This document shows, one piece after another, positions 1-6,002 of a DNA stretch of 6,002 nt. A program made the position numbers and the translations under genes. Numbering within the stretch: the first letter of the stretch is position 1; every line of letters begins with the position of its first letter. The stretch is from JACVRX01 sp035697245. GTDB taxonomy: Bacteria > Actinomycetota > Actinomycetes > Jiangellales > Jiangellaceae. Location: NCBI GenBank assembly GCA_035697245.1, contig DASSDH010000229.1, positions 1 through 6,002 on the forward strand, given 5' to 3'. The notes under the pieces are model-generated. The model made no database searches. It saw nothing but the letters and a program-made list of their open reading frames with translations, and had not been told where the DNA came from.

Positions 1-1206
1 GAACGGCTCCGGGTCGAGGCCACGGACCAGGAAGCGTCGGTAACGCCGCTGGAGCTGTTCTTCGACCTGGTCTTCGTGCTCGCGCTGACGCAGGTCACGG
101 CTTACCTTGCCGATCACCTCACGGCCCAGGGCGTCATTCGCGGTTTGCTGCTCGTCGCGCTGCTCTGGTGGAGTTGGACGGGTTACGCCTGGCTTGGCAA
201 CGTGGTCCGTGCCGACGAAGGCATCGTCCGCGAAGTCATGCTCGCCGCGATGGCGACCATGTTCATCTTCGCGCTCGCCATCCCGGAGGCGTTCGACGAC
301 CTGCCCGGCGGCCTGTACGGACCGGTTGTCGTACCGATCTGCTACCTGGTCTTCCGCCTCCTGCACCTGACGATGTTCTGGGTCGCGTCGCGTCGCGATC
401 CTGTCCTGCGGCGTCAAGTCATCCGGTTTGCGCCTTCGGTCCTCGGAGCGACGCTGATCCTGCTCGTCGCAGCGGGCACGACCGGCCGGACCCAGACCGT
501 CTTGTGGGCGCTCGCTCTCGCCGCCGACTACGTCGGGACGTTGCTCGGTGGGGCGTCGGGCTGGCGTTTGCCGTCTGCGCGTCACTTCGCCGAGCGACAC
601 GGGCTGATCGTCATCGTGGCGCTGGGGGAGTCGATCGTCGCGATCGGCGTCGGCATCGCCGAACTGCCCATCTCCTGGCCCATCATCGGCGGAGCGCTGC
701 TCGGCCTCGGCCTCTCCGCAGCCCTGTGGTGGGTGTACTTCGACGTGACCGCCGCGATGGCTGAGCGGGCGCTGGCCGCGGCACCCGACGCCGATCGACC
801 CCGGCTGGCCCGCGACGCCTACAGCTACCTGCATCTGCCCCTGATCACGGGCATCGTGTTGCTCTCGTTGGGGCTGAAGAAGGTCCTGGAATACGTCGGA
901 GACTCCCGGCATCACGACCTCAGTGACCCATTGACAGGGGTGAGCTTGTTCGCACTGGTCGGCGGCGTGGTGATCTACCTGGTCGGGCACGTCGCCTTCA
1001 AGTGGCGCACACAACACGATTTGTACTGGCCACGCCTCATCGCCGCGGCGGTCCTGGTGGCGCTCTCTCCGCTGCTCGGCCAGATGCCTGCGCTGGCGGC
1101 GCTGGCCGTCGTCACCCTGGTACCGGTCGCACTGGTGGCCTTCGAAACGGTTCACCACGCCGAACTGCGGGCACAGATTCGGCACGAAGGGCATCAGCAC
1201 ACGTAG
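1..1206 (+). CDS. LtrA family (low temperature requirement protein A) membrane protein, 5' partial
   Basis: This is a polytopic inner-membrane protein of the LtrA family. The founding member was linked to low-temperature growth in Listeria, but the biochemical role of the family is unknown. The frame is open from the first base, giving 401 visible residues. The family's N-terminal hallmark TPLELFFDLVFVLALTQ lies at about residues 15-31, so probably only about 10-20 residues are lost upstream. The GTG at base 76 is an internal valine of that motif and not the start. A second hallmark, RHGLIVIVALGES, is at residues 199-211. About ten hydrophobic segments can be seen, roughly at 49-65, 79-98, 105-128, 143-159, 165-183, 201-222, 228-249, 280-297, 314-331 and 347-380, followed by a short histidine-rich, polar C-terminal tail. 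The gene ends in TAG three bases before the convergent methyltransferase gene. No frameshift is visible. The family assignment is firm; the function is open. Confidence 0.93.
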   Translation, partial: ERLRVEATDQEASVTPLELFFDLVFVLALTQVTAYLADHLTAQGVIRGLLLVALLWWSWTGYAWLGNVVRADEGIVREVMLAAMATMFIFALAIPEAFDDLPGGLYGPVVVPICYLVFRLLHLTMFWVASRRDPVLRRQVIRFAPSVLGATLILLVAAGTTGRTQTVLWALALAADYVGTLLGGASGWRLPSARHFAERHGLIVIVALGESIVAIGVGIAELPISWPIIGGALLGLGLSAALWWVYFDVTAAMAERALAAAPDADRPRLARDAYSYLHLPLITGIVLLSLGLKKVLEYVGDSRHHDLSDPLTGVSLFALVGGVVIYLVGHVAFKWRTQHDLYWPRLIAAAVLVALSPLLGQMPALAALAVVTLVPVALVAFETVHHAELRAQIRHEGHQHT

Positions 1207-1209
1207 GTC

Positions 1210-2076
1210 CTACTTCGTGGCCGCGACCCACACGGCCTGGTTCGTGGTTCGGACCCGGCCCGCACTCGTCGTGAGCGGCGCCCAAGCGTCTGTGACCTTC
1301 CGCCATACCCGTTCCTGAACGGCAGCCGGTTGTCCCTTCGTCAGGTTCGCGAGCGGAGGTGCCACGTCCCGGGTCCACTGGGTGCAGTCTTGGGGGGAAG
1401 CCGTTTCGTAGACCGCCGTCACCGTGCCGGTCTCGACGTCCCGGAACCCGGCGTCCGCGACGAGCTGCTCGAGCATGTGGGCGTTGGCGAGCGCAAAGGG
1501 ACCAGGCCGGCCGGCGGGAGGCACCGGCAGGTCGAGCTCTCGGAGGATGATCGGGATCACGAGCGCGAACTGCACCACGTTGGGCGATCCCCACACCGCC
1601 GCGGCGAGGCGGCCGCCGCGCTTGAGTGCTACGTACAGCCGCCCGAGCGTGCCCGGTACATCGGGCAGGAACTGTAGACCCTGCCGGGAGAGGATCGCGT
1701 CGAACGACCCGTCCTCGAACCGAAGCGCCTCGGCGTCGGATTCCAGGAAGTCCACGTTGTCCAAGCCAGCAGCGCTCGCCCGCTCCTTGCCGAACGCCAG
1801 CAAGTCGGCCGCGATGTCGGTAGCCACCACGCGCCCATGTGGCGTCACGGCGCGCGCTGCGGTGAGCGCAGGCTCGCCGTAGCCGGTGGCCACGTCGAGC
1901 ACCGTGTCGCCCGGTTTCAGGCCGGCGAGCGCGACGAGCTTCCGCGACACCGCCTGCCCGGCCGCCTCCGCCTCCAGCACGTCGTACCACGTGCGCCAGC
2001 CGGCGGCGGCGGTTTGCCAGTCAGAACGCTGTGCCTGTTTGAACGCGACCGGGTCAAAGATCTCCGTGGCGGACAT
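1210..2076 (-). CDS. Class I SAM-dependent methyltransferase, UbiE/COQ5-like
   Basis: This is a soluble cytoplasmic methyltransferase of 288 residues that transfers the methyl group of S-adenosylmethionine to an unidentified acceptor. The Rossmann-type SAM site is clear: motif I VLDVATGYGEPAL at residues 59-71, the acidic residue of motif II (D87 in VVATDIA), an SDAEAL loop at 113-118 that should sit near the adenine, FDAILSRQGLQFLPD at 125-139, and the motif III strand LKRGGRLAAAVWG at 151-163. The C-terminal third is the variable substrate-binding part and does not reveal the substrate. Three in-frame ATGs are clustered at 2094, 2082 and 2076. The last is chosen because GAGAGG stands six bases ahead of it, whereas the first has only AAGG touching the codon. 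The LuxR-type regulator gene lies 113 bases upstream in the same direction, so read-through or regulation by it is possible. The 3' end is tail-to-tail with ltrA, leaving no room for a separate terminator. The fold assignment is secure; a specific role such as quinone or small-metabolite methylation is not supported. Confidence 0.9.
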   Translation of the reverse strand: MSATEIFDPVAFKQAQRSDWQTAAAGWRTWYDVLEAEAAGQAVSRKLVALAGLKPGDTVLDVATGYGEPALTAARAVTPHGRVVATDIAADLLAFGKERASAAGLDNVDFLESDAEALRFEDGSFDAILSRQGLQFLPDVPGTLGRLYVALKRGGRLAAAVWGSPNVVQFALVIPIILRELDLPVPPAGRPGPFALANAHMLEQLVADAGFRDVETGTVTAVYETASPQDCTQWTRDVAPPLANLTKGQPAAVQERVWRKVTDAWAPLTTSAGRVRTTNQAVWVAATK

Positions 2077-2082
2077 TCGCAT

Positions 2083-2088
2083 CCTCTC
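2083..2088 (-). promoter_or_regulatory. Ribosome binding site deciding the methyltransferase start
   Basis: On the minus strand the sequence is GAGAGG, followed by six bases (ATGCGA) and then ATG at 2076. This spacing suits initiation at the third of three clustered in-frame ATGs. The same hexamer precedes the neighbouring LuxR-type gene. An upstream start at 2094 cannot be excluded and would add six residues (MVERMR). Confidence 0.6.
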
Positions 2089-2189
2089 GACCATCCTTCG
2101 CGCACGCTAAGAGGTGTCGAGCTCCGCGCGCATCGTCCGGATGGACCACGGCGTCGGTCGACCCGAGTGGTTGGTTCTCACCACCGGTG

Positions 2190-3809
2190 TCAGCCGAGTT
2201 GATGCGCGACGGCGACGGCGGCAGCCGACGCCCGAGACGAGACCCCGAGCTTGACGAAGATGTTCTGGACGTGCCGAGCGACGGTGTACTCGCTGATGGC
2301 AAGTGCCCGACCGATCTGCCGATTGCTCTGCCCTGCAGCGACCAGACGCAGCACCTCGCCTTCCCTGGCGGTTAGGCCGGCAAACCGATCAGGCGCGTCT
2401 GCGATCGCTGCAGCACGACGAGCGTCCCTCCGCGCTCCGAGACGCTCGAACCCGGCTCGCGCGGTATGGATCTCCAGTCTGGCGCCTTCGTCGTCCCCCA
2501 TTGCCCTCGCGGCCGCACCGATCAACAGACGGGACCGCGCTTCCTCGTAGGGAAGTTGCAGATCAGTCCAGATCGTCGATGCCGCACGCAGATCGGCCAT
2601 CGCGCCGCGGGCATCGTCATCGGCCAGTCGGACCTCGCCGCGGGCCTGTGCCGCCGTGGCGTTCATCACGGGCCGGTCGAATGCGGCGGCAATCGACGAC
2701 AGGTCGTCGGCAGCGATCCTGGCTCGCGTGTGGTCGCCTGCAGCGAGGGCGACTTCGACTTCCGCGGCGAGCAGCTGTGCGCGTCTCAACCGGCTCGCCG
2801 ATCCGTCGGCAAGAGCGGTACGCAATGCGGCGGCCGCGATCTCGGTCTGGCCCTGCGCGAGCCGCACGAGCGCTAGGCCGGGCTGTGGGTCCCGGCCAAG
2901 CTCGTGTGCGCGCAGGAAGGAGTGCTCGGCGCCGGCGAGATCACCTCGCCGGCGCTGGATCTCGGCGAGCGCGTAGAGCGCCTCGGCGGCCGACCTCGGC
3001 TTGAAGGCCGCCAGCTCGTCGCCAGCTGTCCGGATCTCGGCCTCCGCCTGTGTCCACGCACCGCGCAGCCCCAAGACCTCGCCCCGGTGGATACGGCAGA
3101 TCCCGTGAAATGGCGTGACGACCGGCAGCGACGAACACCACGCGCTGGCGGCGTCGGTCCATTCGGCGGCTCGGCGAAGGTCGGCAACGTCGCGACACTC
3201 GGCAATCACGGTGCAGTAGACCGCCCCAGTGAAGAAAGCATCAAGCCGCGCGCTGAGGACCAGTGTCATCGCCTCGTCCATCGACGCGCATCCCTCGTCG
3301 AGTCGGCCTTGGGCAATGAGCGCGCGGCCGTGCAGCGTGAGTCCGAACGCCACGATGCTCTGCGTGTCGTGCCGGGTGCCGATCTCCACCGCGCGAGCAG
3401 CGTGGGCCACCGCCTCACCTGGCAGACCGCGGTTGAGCGCCAGTTCCGCGTCCGCGAGTGCGACGTATCCGTGTTCAGCGCCTTCTGGGATGGCGGCCAC
3501 GTGCCGGCGGGCGCGCCGCAGCCACCCGAGCGCTACCACCTTGTCTCCGTTGTAGAGATGGTCCCAGAACATGCGCCACGCCGCCCGCGCGGACGATTGC
3601 TCGTCGCGGGTCTCGAGATATCCCGCGTAGGCATGCTGGCGCGCGACGAGAGATTCGTCGAGACGGCAGACGAGCCAGGCGCTGTCGGCGAGAGCCTCGA
3701 GGTCCGCGGGCGTGAGATCGGCAGGATCGCTGGCGCTCAAGCGGTCGTAGGCGTCGACCCACATGTTCGGCCGCACGGGGTGGTTCGGCCCGGGTCGGAT
3801 GCCTGACAT
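2190..3809 (-). CDS. LuxR-type transcriptional regulator with long TPR-like helical region
   Basis: This is a cytoplasmic DNA-binding regulator of 539 residues. The last 64 residues (476-539) form a LuxR/NarL-type helix-turn-helix domain. It begins FAGLTAREGEVLRLVAAG and continues with the scaffold and recognition helices SNRQIGRALAISEYTVARHVQNIF and KLGVSSRASAAA. These contain the conserved LTxRExEVL, N-x-x-I and TV-x-x-H-V positions. The preceding ~460 residues are almost entirely alpha-helical, Ala/Arg/Leu-rich, with repeated 30-40-residue helical pairs such as LRGAWTQAEAEIRTAGDEL and RRGDLAGAEHSFLRAHELG that look like TPRs. No Walker A motif and no receiver domain with a phospho-acceptor Asp were seen, so it is neither a full MalT/LAL-type ATPase nor a two-component response regulator. 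The ATG at 3809 is preferred because GAGAGG lies eight bases ahead; the frame is open further upstream to a TTG at 3881. The signal sensed is unknown. The downstream methyltransferase is an obvious candidate target by position only. Confidence 0.9.
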   Translation of the reverse strand: MSGIRPGPNHPVRPNMWVDAYDRLSASDPADLTPADLEALADSAWLVCRLDESLVARQHAYAGYLETRDEQSSARAAWRMFWDHLYNGDKVVALGWLRRARRHVAAIPEGAEHGYVALADAELALNRGLPGEAVAHAARAVEIGTRHDTQSIVAFGLTLHGRALIAQGRLDEGCASMDEAMTLVLSARLDAFFTGAVYCTVIAECRDVADLRRAAEWTDAASAWCSSLPVVTPFHGICRIHRGEVLGLRGAWTQAEAEIRTAGDELAAFKPRSAAEALYALAEIQRRRGDLAGAEHSFLRAHELGRDPQPGLALVRLAQGQTEIAAAALRTALADGSASRLRRAQLLAAEVEVALAAGDHTRARIAADDLSSIAAAFDRPVMNATAAQARGEVRLADDDARGAMADLRAASTIWTDLQLPYEEARSRLLIGAAARAMGDDEGARLEIHTARAGFERLGARRDARRAAAIADAPDRFAGLTAREGEVLRLVAAGQSNRQIGRALAISEYTVARHVQNIFVKLGVSSRASAAAVAVAHQLG

Positions 3810-3817
3810 CGATGCAG

Positions 3818-3823
3818 CCTCTC
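3818..3823 (-). promoter_or_regulatory. Ribosome binding site deciding the LuxR-type regulator start
   Basis: The minus-strand sequence GAGAGG stands eight bases before the ATG at 3809. It favours this start over the upstream TTG at 3881, which would add 24 residues of atypical, polar sequence, and over the later ATG at 3764. Confidence 0.55.
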
Positions 3824-3838
3824 GTCGGTGATCAGCGT

Positions 3839-3850
3839 GACACTGGTGTC
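3839..3850. promoter_or_regulatory. Candidate operator dyad upstream of the LuxR-type gene
   Basis: GACACTGGTGTC is a near-palindrome (10 of 12 positions symmetric) lying about 30 bases before the start codon of the LuxR-type gene, in the 97-base gap after the molybdenum oxidoreductase gene. Flanking AGC and GCT extend the symmetry imperfectly. The position suits an operator or autoregulatory site. The dyad is short enough to arise by chance in GC-rich DNA, and no convincing -35/-10 pair was seen beside it. Confidence 0.25.
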
Positions 3851-3906
3851 GCTCCAACGACAGAAGATTCACCTGGATCAAGAACGTCAGTGCTCATGGC
3901 TCGTAC

Positions 3907-4947
3907 TCATTGCCCCGGGAAGGGTGGCTGCAGCCACCACGCAGCGTCGACGACCTCGATCCGCGTGACCCACTTGACCCACCAGAAACCCCGCCGGCCG
4001 GGCGCCACCAGTCGCACCGGCGCGCCATGCCCCGTAGACAGGGGGCGGCCCGCAACCTGGGTCGCGAGCAGCAAGTGCTGAGCGTCGGACAGCGGCAGCC
4101 GACGTCGGTACCCGGTCACGGAGACGACATCGACGCTGCGGCCGCGCGAGAGCGGCCCGGCGGCCCGCTCGAGCAGGTGGTCGAGCCGGATGCCGCGCCA
4201 GTCCTGGGTCGCATACCAGCCGCCGGTGCAGTCCAGGACGGCGCGGACCGCGTCCCCGCCGTCGAGGTCGTCGAGGTCGGGGTTTATCGACCGGTCGTAC
4301 ACGACGACATGAAGCCGGAACGTGGCTGGGTCAACGGCTGGTACCGAATCGCTCAACCACTGGGTGACCGGCATCCGCTGGGGTTCGTCAGTGCCGCGTT
4401 CGTGCGATCCGGTGGAGCGGCGGTCGGCACCCGGGAGTGCGGCCACTGCCGCGGTAGCTTCGACGGCTGACCACAACAGAACGCCTCCGCCGACGACGGC
4501 CCCGGTTCGCAGGACGGTCCGCCGGCTGAGGTCGGCGGGTCGGGGCCGTTGCCGCCGCCGCCATACGTGGGCGCCGGCGAGGGCCGTCGCCGCGATCGCG
4601 GCGCCAACGTGCACCTGCATGGATGTCACCCCCAGGACCGGGCCGGTGAAACCCAGCGCATGCACGACGCCGGTGCCGACCACGATCAGCACGACGACTG
4701 CCAGCGCGATCGACGTGCCGCGCCCTGGGCGGCGACCGGCCCGGCGAAGCCCCCGGCGCGCAATGACGGCCTTCCACGGGGTTAGCACGACCAGGCAGAG
4801 GCCAAGGATTCCGTGCGCGGCGACGACGATGCGGGCAGCCGACTCGTCGCCTACAGCGAACGCGAGCACGCCGGAAGCCAGCGCCGTGACGAGAACGGCG
4901 AGGATGGCGACGTTGGTGCGGCGGCCGGCTCGCGTCAGAGCCCGCAT
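3907..4947 (-). CDS. Membrane-anchored molybdopterin-dependent oxidoreductase, sulfite oxidase-type domain fused to a cytochrome b-like module
   Basis: This 346-residue protein has two parts. Residues 1-130 hold four hydrophobic helices (about 12-32, 40-58, 79-100, 110-128) with histidines H45, H96, H113 and H127 in or near membrane segments. This is the pattern expected of a b-type haem module passing electrons across or into the membrane. A fifth hydrophobic segment (about 148-170) is preceded by SRRTVL at 141-146, resembling a twin-arginine signal, so the following domain is probably exported already folded with cofactor. Residues about 192-346 match the sulfite-oxidase-type molybdopterin domain (Oxidoreductase molybdopterin-binding family). 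C240 in VLDCTGGWYATQDWRG is the expected molybdenum thiolate ligand, and HGAPVRLVAPGRRGFWWVKWV at about 307-327 is the family's cofactor-binding stretch. Known relatives oxidise sulfite or reduce S- or N-oxides; the substrate here is unknown. The ATG at 4947 has only a weak ribosome site. The gene is followed after 97 bases by the LuxR-type gene in the same direction. Confidence 0.92.
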   Translation of the reverse strand: MRALTRAGRRTNVAILAVLVTALASGVLAFAVGDESAARIVVAAHGILGLCLVVLTPWKAVIARRGLRRAGRRPGRGTSIALAVVVLIVVGTGVVHALGFTGPVLGVTSMQVHVGAAIAATALAGAHVWRRRQRPRPADLSRRTVLRTGAVVGGGVLLWSAVEATAAVAALPGADRRSTGSHERGTDEPQRMPVTQWLSDSVPAVDPATFRLHVVVYDRSINPDLDDLDGGDAVRAVLDCTGGWYATQDWRGIRLDHLLERAAGPLSRGRSVDVVSVTGYRRRLPLSDAQHLLLATQVAGRPLSTGHGAPVRLVAPGRRGFWWVKWVTRIEVVDAAWWLQPPFPGQ

Positions 4948-4980
4948 GCGTCCAGTGTGCGCCCGCCACGCCGGTTTCCC

Positions 4981-5048
4981 ACTTCAATGATCGAATCCGC
5001 GCGAAACACCCTGCCCAGCCCGCTTGGCGCGTATTCGATCATTGAAGT
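4981..5048. repeat. Near-perfect 22-base inverted repeat with 24-base spacer
   Basis: The arm at 4981-5002 (starting ACTTCAATGATCGAAT) pairs with the arm at 5027-5048 (ending ATTCGATCATTGAAGT) at 21 of 22 positions; the only mismatch is C4997 against T5032. The first 16 bases of the arm hold just five G/C, in sharp contrast to the GC-rich surroundings. Within each arm TTCAATGATCGAA is itself an imperfect palindrome (10 of 13), and the two centres lie about 51 bases apart, near five helical turns. The repeat sits in the non-coding gap between the divergent molybdenum oxidoreductase gene and the lipase remnant. It could be a paired operator, a long hairpin, or the ends of a small non-autonomous element. 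There is no T-tract, and it lies at the 5' side of both flanking frames, so a terminator is unlikely. Confidence 0.85.
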
Positions 5049-5086
5049 CATGTCCGATGGAGGCGGGTGTCCCGTTGAATGGCGGC

Positions 5087-5509
5087 ATGGTCGGCTCGCC
5101 GCACCACGGAACCCGGGCCGCCCGGTTCGCGGCGGCTTTCGGGCCCGACGTCTGCCCCATGGCGTGTCGGCAACTCGTGCCGGGCAGCGACCTGCTTGCG
5201 ACGCTCGAGGAGTCGCCCGACGGTCCGGTCTGGACCGCGGTGTGGACAGCGCAGGACCAGGTCGTGACGCCACCGGAGTCGGCCAAGCCGGACGGCGCTG
5301 TCAACGTCAAGGTCCAGGACGTGTGCCCTGACACCCGGATCGGGCACGGCGAGCTCACCGGCGATCCGCTGGTCGTCGGGTTGGTTCTGCTGGCTCTCGA
5401 CGTCGAACCACTCGACGCGGCTCCCGGTGCGGCCCAGTGCGCAGACCTTCGAGTTTCCGGTGCGTCGTCGATCGGTCAGCCGAACCCGTCGCGGAGCGCC
5501 AGCAGGTAG
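5087..5509 (+). pseudogene. Remnant of a secreted lipase/esterase-like alpha/beta hydrolase (N-terminal half missing)
   Basis: The encoded sequence starts MVGSPHHGT and continues FGPDVCPMACRQLVPGSDLL, WTAVWTAQDQVVTPPESA, GAVNVKVQDVCPD and RIGHGELTGDPLV. This order is typical of the C-terminal half of actinobacterial secreted lipases of the alpha/beta hydrolase fold. The Asp in WTAQDQVV (codon 5255-5257) and the His in RIGHGEL (codon 5345-5347) match the acid and base of the catalytic triad. Three cysteines fit disulfide positions of an exported enzyme. The nucleophile motif GHSxGG, expected about 30-40 residues before GSPHHGT, and any signal peptide are absent in all frames upstream, where the inverted repeat lies. 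The frame is open back to a TTG at 5024 but that extension does not resemble the family. With about 140 residues instead of the usual 270-300 the product cannot be an active hydrolase, so a decayed gene is the best reading; a small repurposed protein is less likely. The 3' end overlaps the convergent methyltransferase gene by 34 bases. Confidence 0.6.
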
Positions 5510-6002
5510 CTGCGCCGGCTCTGATGCTCGACCGCCGGCCACGGCTCGCGGTCGGTCCGGCTCATCAGCCTGAAGCCGGCTGCGGCGAGGTCGGCTGATA
5601 CCCAGGCCGGGTCGAGGAAGTGGAAGTCCAGGTCGACCTCTGCGCCCCACCATTCGGTGAGATGGGCCACGGACCCGACCGGGTTGTCCGCGTCCGCGAT
5701 GTGAAACGCGACGAGCAGCCATCCTCCAGGCCTTATCGCCCGGGCCAGCTCCACGGCTGCTGCGCGGCGGCCGTCGCGATCGAGATGGATGATCGAATAC
5801 GGCACGACGGCACCCGCCCAGGCGCCGTCGTCGGCCGGCAGGGCAGCGAACGTGCCGACCTCGAAGCGTGGCCGCGAGTAGAGCCGACGGGCGACCGTGA
5901 TCATTCCGGCTGAGGCGTCAACGCCGAGAACGTTCAGCCCCAGTGACGCGAGATGGTCCGCGACATGACCGGGACCGCAGCCGACATCGGCCACCGTCCC
6001 GT
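5476..6002 (-). CDS. Class I SAM-dependent methyltransferase, 5' partial
   Basis: This is a cytoplasmic SAM-dependent methyltransferase cut by the window end; about 175 C-terminal residues are visible. The visible part opens directly in motif I (GTVADVGCGPGHVADHL), followed by the acidic motif II residue in VLGVDASAGMITVAR, FEVGTFAALPADDGAWAGAVVPYSIIHL covering the post-II region, and the motif III strand RAIRPGGWLLVAFHI. The C-terminal part (HLTEWWGAEVDLDFHFLDPAWVSADLAAAGFRLMSRTDREPWPAVEHQSRRSYLLALR) follows the layout of small 'methyltransferase domain' proteins of about 210-220 residues, so roughly 40 residues are missing. The GTG at 5994 is an internal valine of motif I, not the start. 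The stop TGA is followed by convergent overlap with the lipase remnant. It shares only the general fold with the methyltransferase at 1210-2076, so the two are not recent duplicates. The substrate is unknown. Confidence 0.9.
   Translation of the reverse strand, partial: GTVADVGCGPGHVADHLASLGLNVLGVDASAGMITVARRLYSRPRFEVGTFAALPADDGAWAGAVVPYSIIHLDRDGRRAAAVELARAIRPGGWLLVAFHIADADNPVGSVAHLTEWWGAEVDLDFHFLDPAWVSADLAAAGFRLMSRTDREPWPAVEHQSRRSYLLALRDGFG

Noticed and set aside
1112..1990. 292-codon minus-strand open frame across the methyltransferase and the ltrA end
   Set aside because: It is Arg/Gly-rich and low in complexity, in another frame of the real methyltransferase, and crosses the convergent gene boundary; no family motif is seen.
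2904..3806. 300-codon plus-strand open frame opposite the LuxR-type gene
   Set aside because: Its translation has no recognisable domain and is the antisense shadow of a well-supported coding region. Long chance frames are common opposite GC-rich genes.
3882..3900. Spaced ATGAG direct repeat on the minus strand in the gap before the LuxR-type gene
   Set aside because: A five-base repeat seen twice is too short to separate from chance.
4322..4990. 222-codon plus-strand open frame opposite the molybdenum oxidoreductase
   Set aside because: The Thr/Arg/Pro-rich translation is typical of antisense GC-rich DNA and lacks any motif, while the opposite strand has clear family signatures.
4981..5048. 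Inverted repeat as a rho-independent terminator
   Set aside because: No T-tract follows either arm, the spacer is 24 bases, and the repeat lies upstream rather than downstream of the flanking frames.
5048..5722. 224-codon minus-strand open frame across the lipase remnant and the terminal methyltransferase
   Set aside because: It is Arg-rich, without motifs, and out of frame with the methyltransferase. The plus-strand lipase motifs and minus-strand methyltransferase motifs explain the region better.
5789..5801. 13-base match (ATGATCGAATACG) to an arm of the inverted repeat, suggesting a third copy
   Set aside because: It lies inside the conserved YSIIHL codons of the terminal methyltransferase and is not part of an inverted pair. 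A 13-base match somewhere in 6 kb on two strands is about what chance gives.

Overview
The window is GC-rich with strong G/C preference at third codon positions. Its gene families (LtrA, a large LuxR-type regulator, a polytopic Sec/Tat-like molybdenum oxidoreductase) fit a high-GC actinobacterium. Genus and species cannot be read from the sequence. There are no rRNA or tRNA genes, no CRISPR array and no recognisable transposase. The layout looks like ordinary chromosome with one scar-like locus near 5.0 kb.

Layout: (1) 1-1206, plus strand: nearly complete LtrA family membrane protein, cut at its 5' end by the window edge. (2) 1210-2076, minus: UbiE-like class I SAM-dependent methyltransferase, tail-to-tail with ltrA and only 3 bases away. 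(3) 2190-3809, minus: a 539-residue helical-repeat protein ending in a LuxR DNA-binding domain. (4) 3907-4947, minus: membrane protein combining a four-helix, four-histidine cytochrome b-like module with a sulfite-oxidase-type molybdopterin domain, joined by an internal twin-arginine-like segment. (5) 4948-5086: non-coding stretch holding a near-perfect 22-base inverted repeat (21 of 22 paired). (6) 5087-5509, plus: the C-terminal part of a secreted-lipase-like alpha/beta hydrolase whose nucleophile half is missing, most likely a gene remnant. (7) 5476-6002, minus: a second, unrelated class I methyltransferase, cut at its 5' end by the window edge.

How they may work together: genes 4, 3 and 2 run in the same direction with gaps of 97 and 113 bases. 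They could be partly co-transcribed, but each gap is long enough for its own promoter. The regulator lies directly upstream of the methyltransferase, so control of that gene by the regulator is plausible but inferred only from position. Nothing in the sequence ties ltrA or the terminal methyltransferase to the central group.

The points most worth a second look are the low-GC inverted repeat beside the truncated lipase remnant and the internal Tat-like signal in the molybdenum protein. No clearly new multi-gene system is visible.
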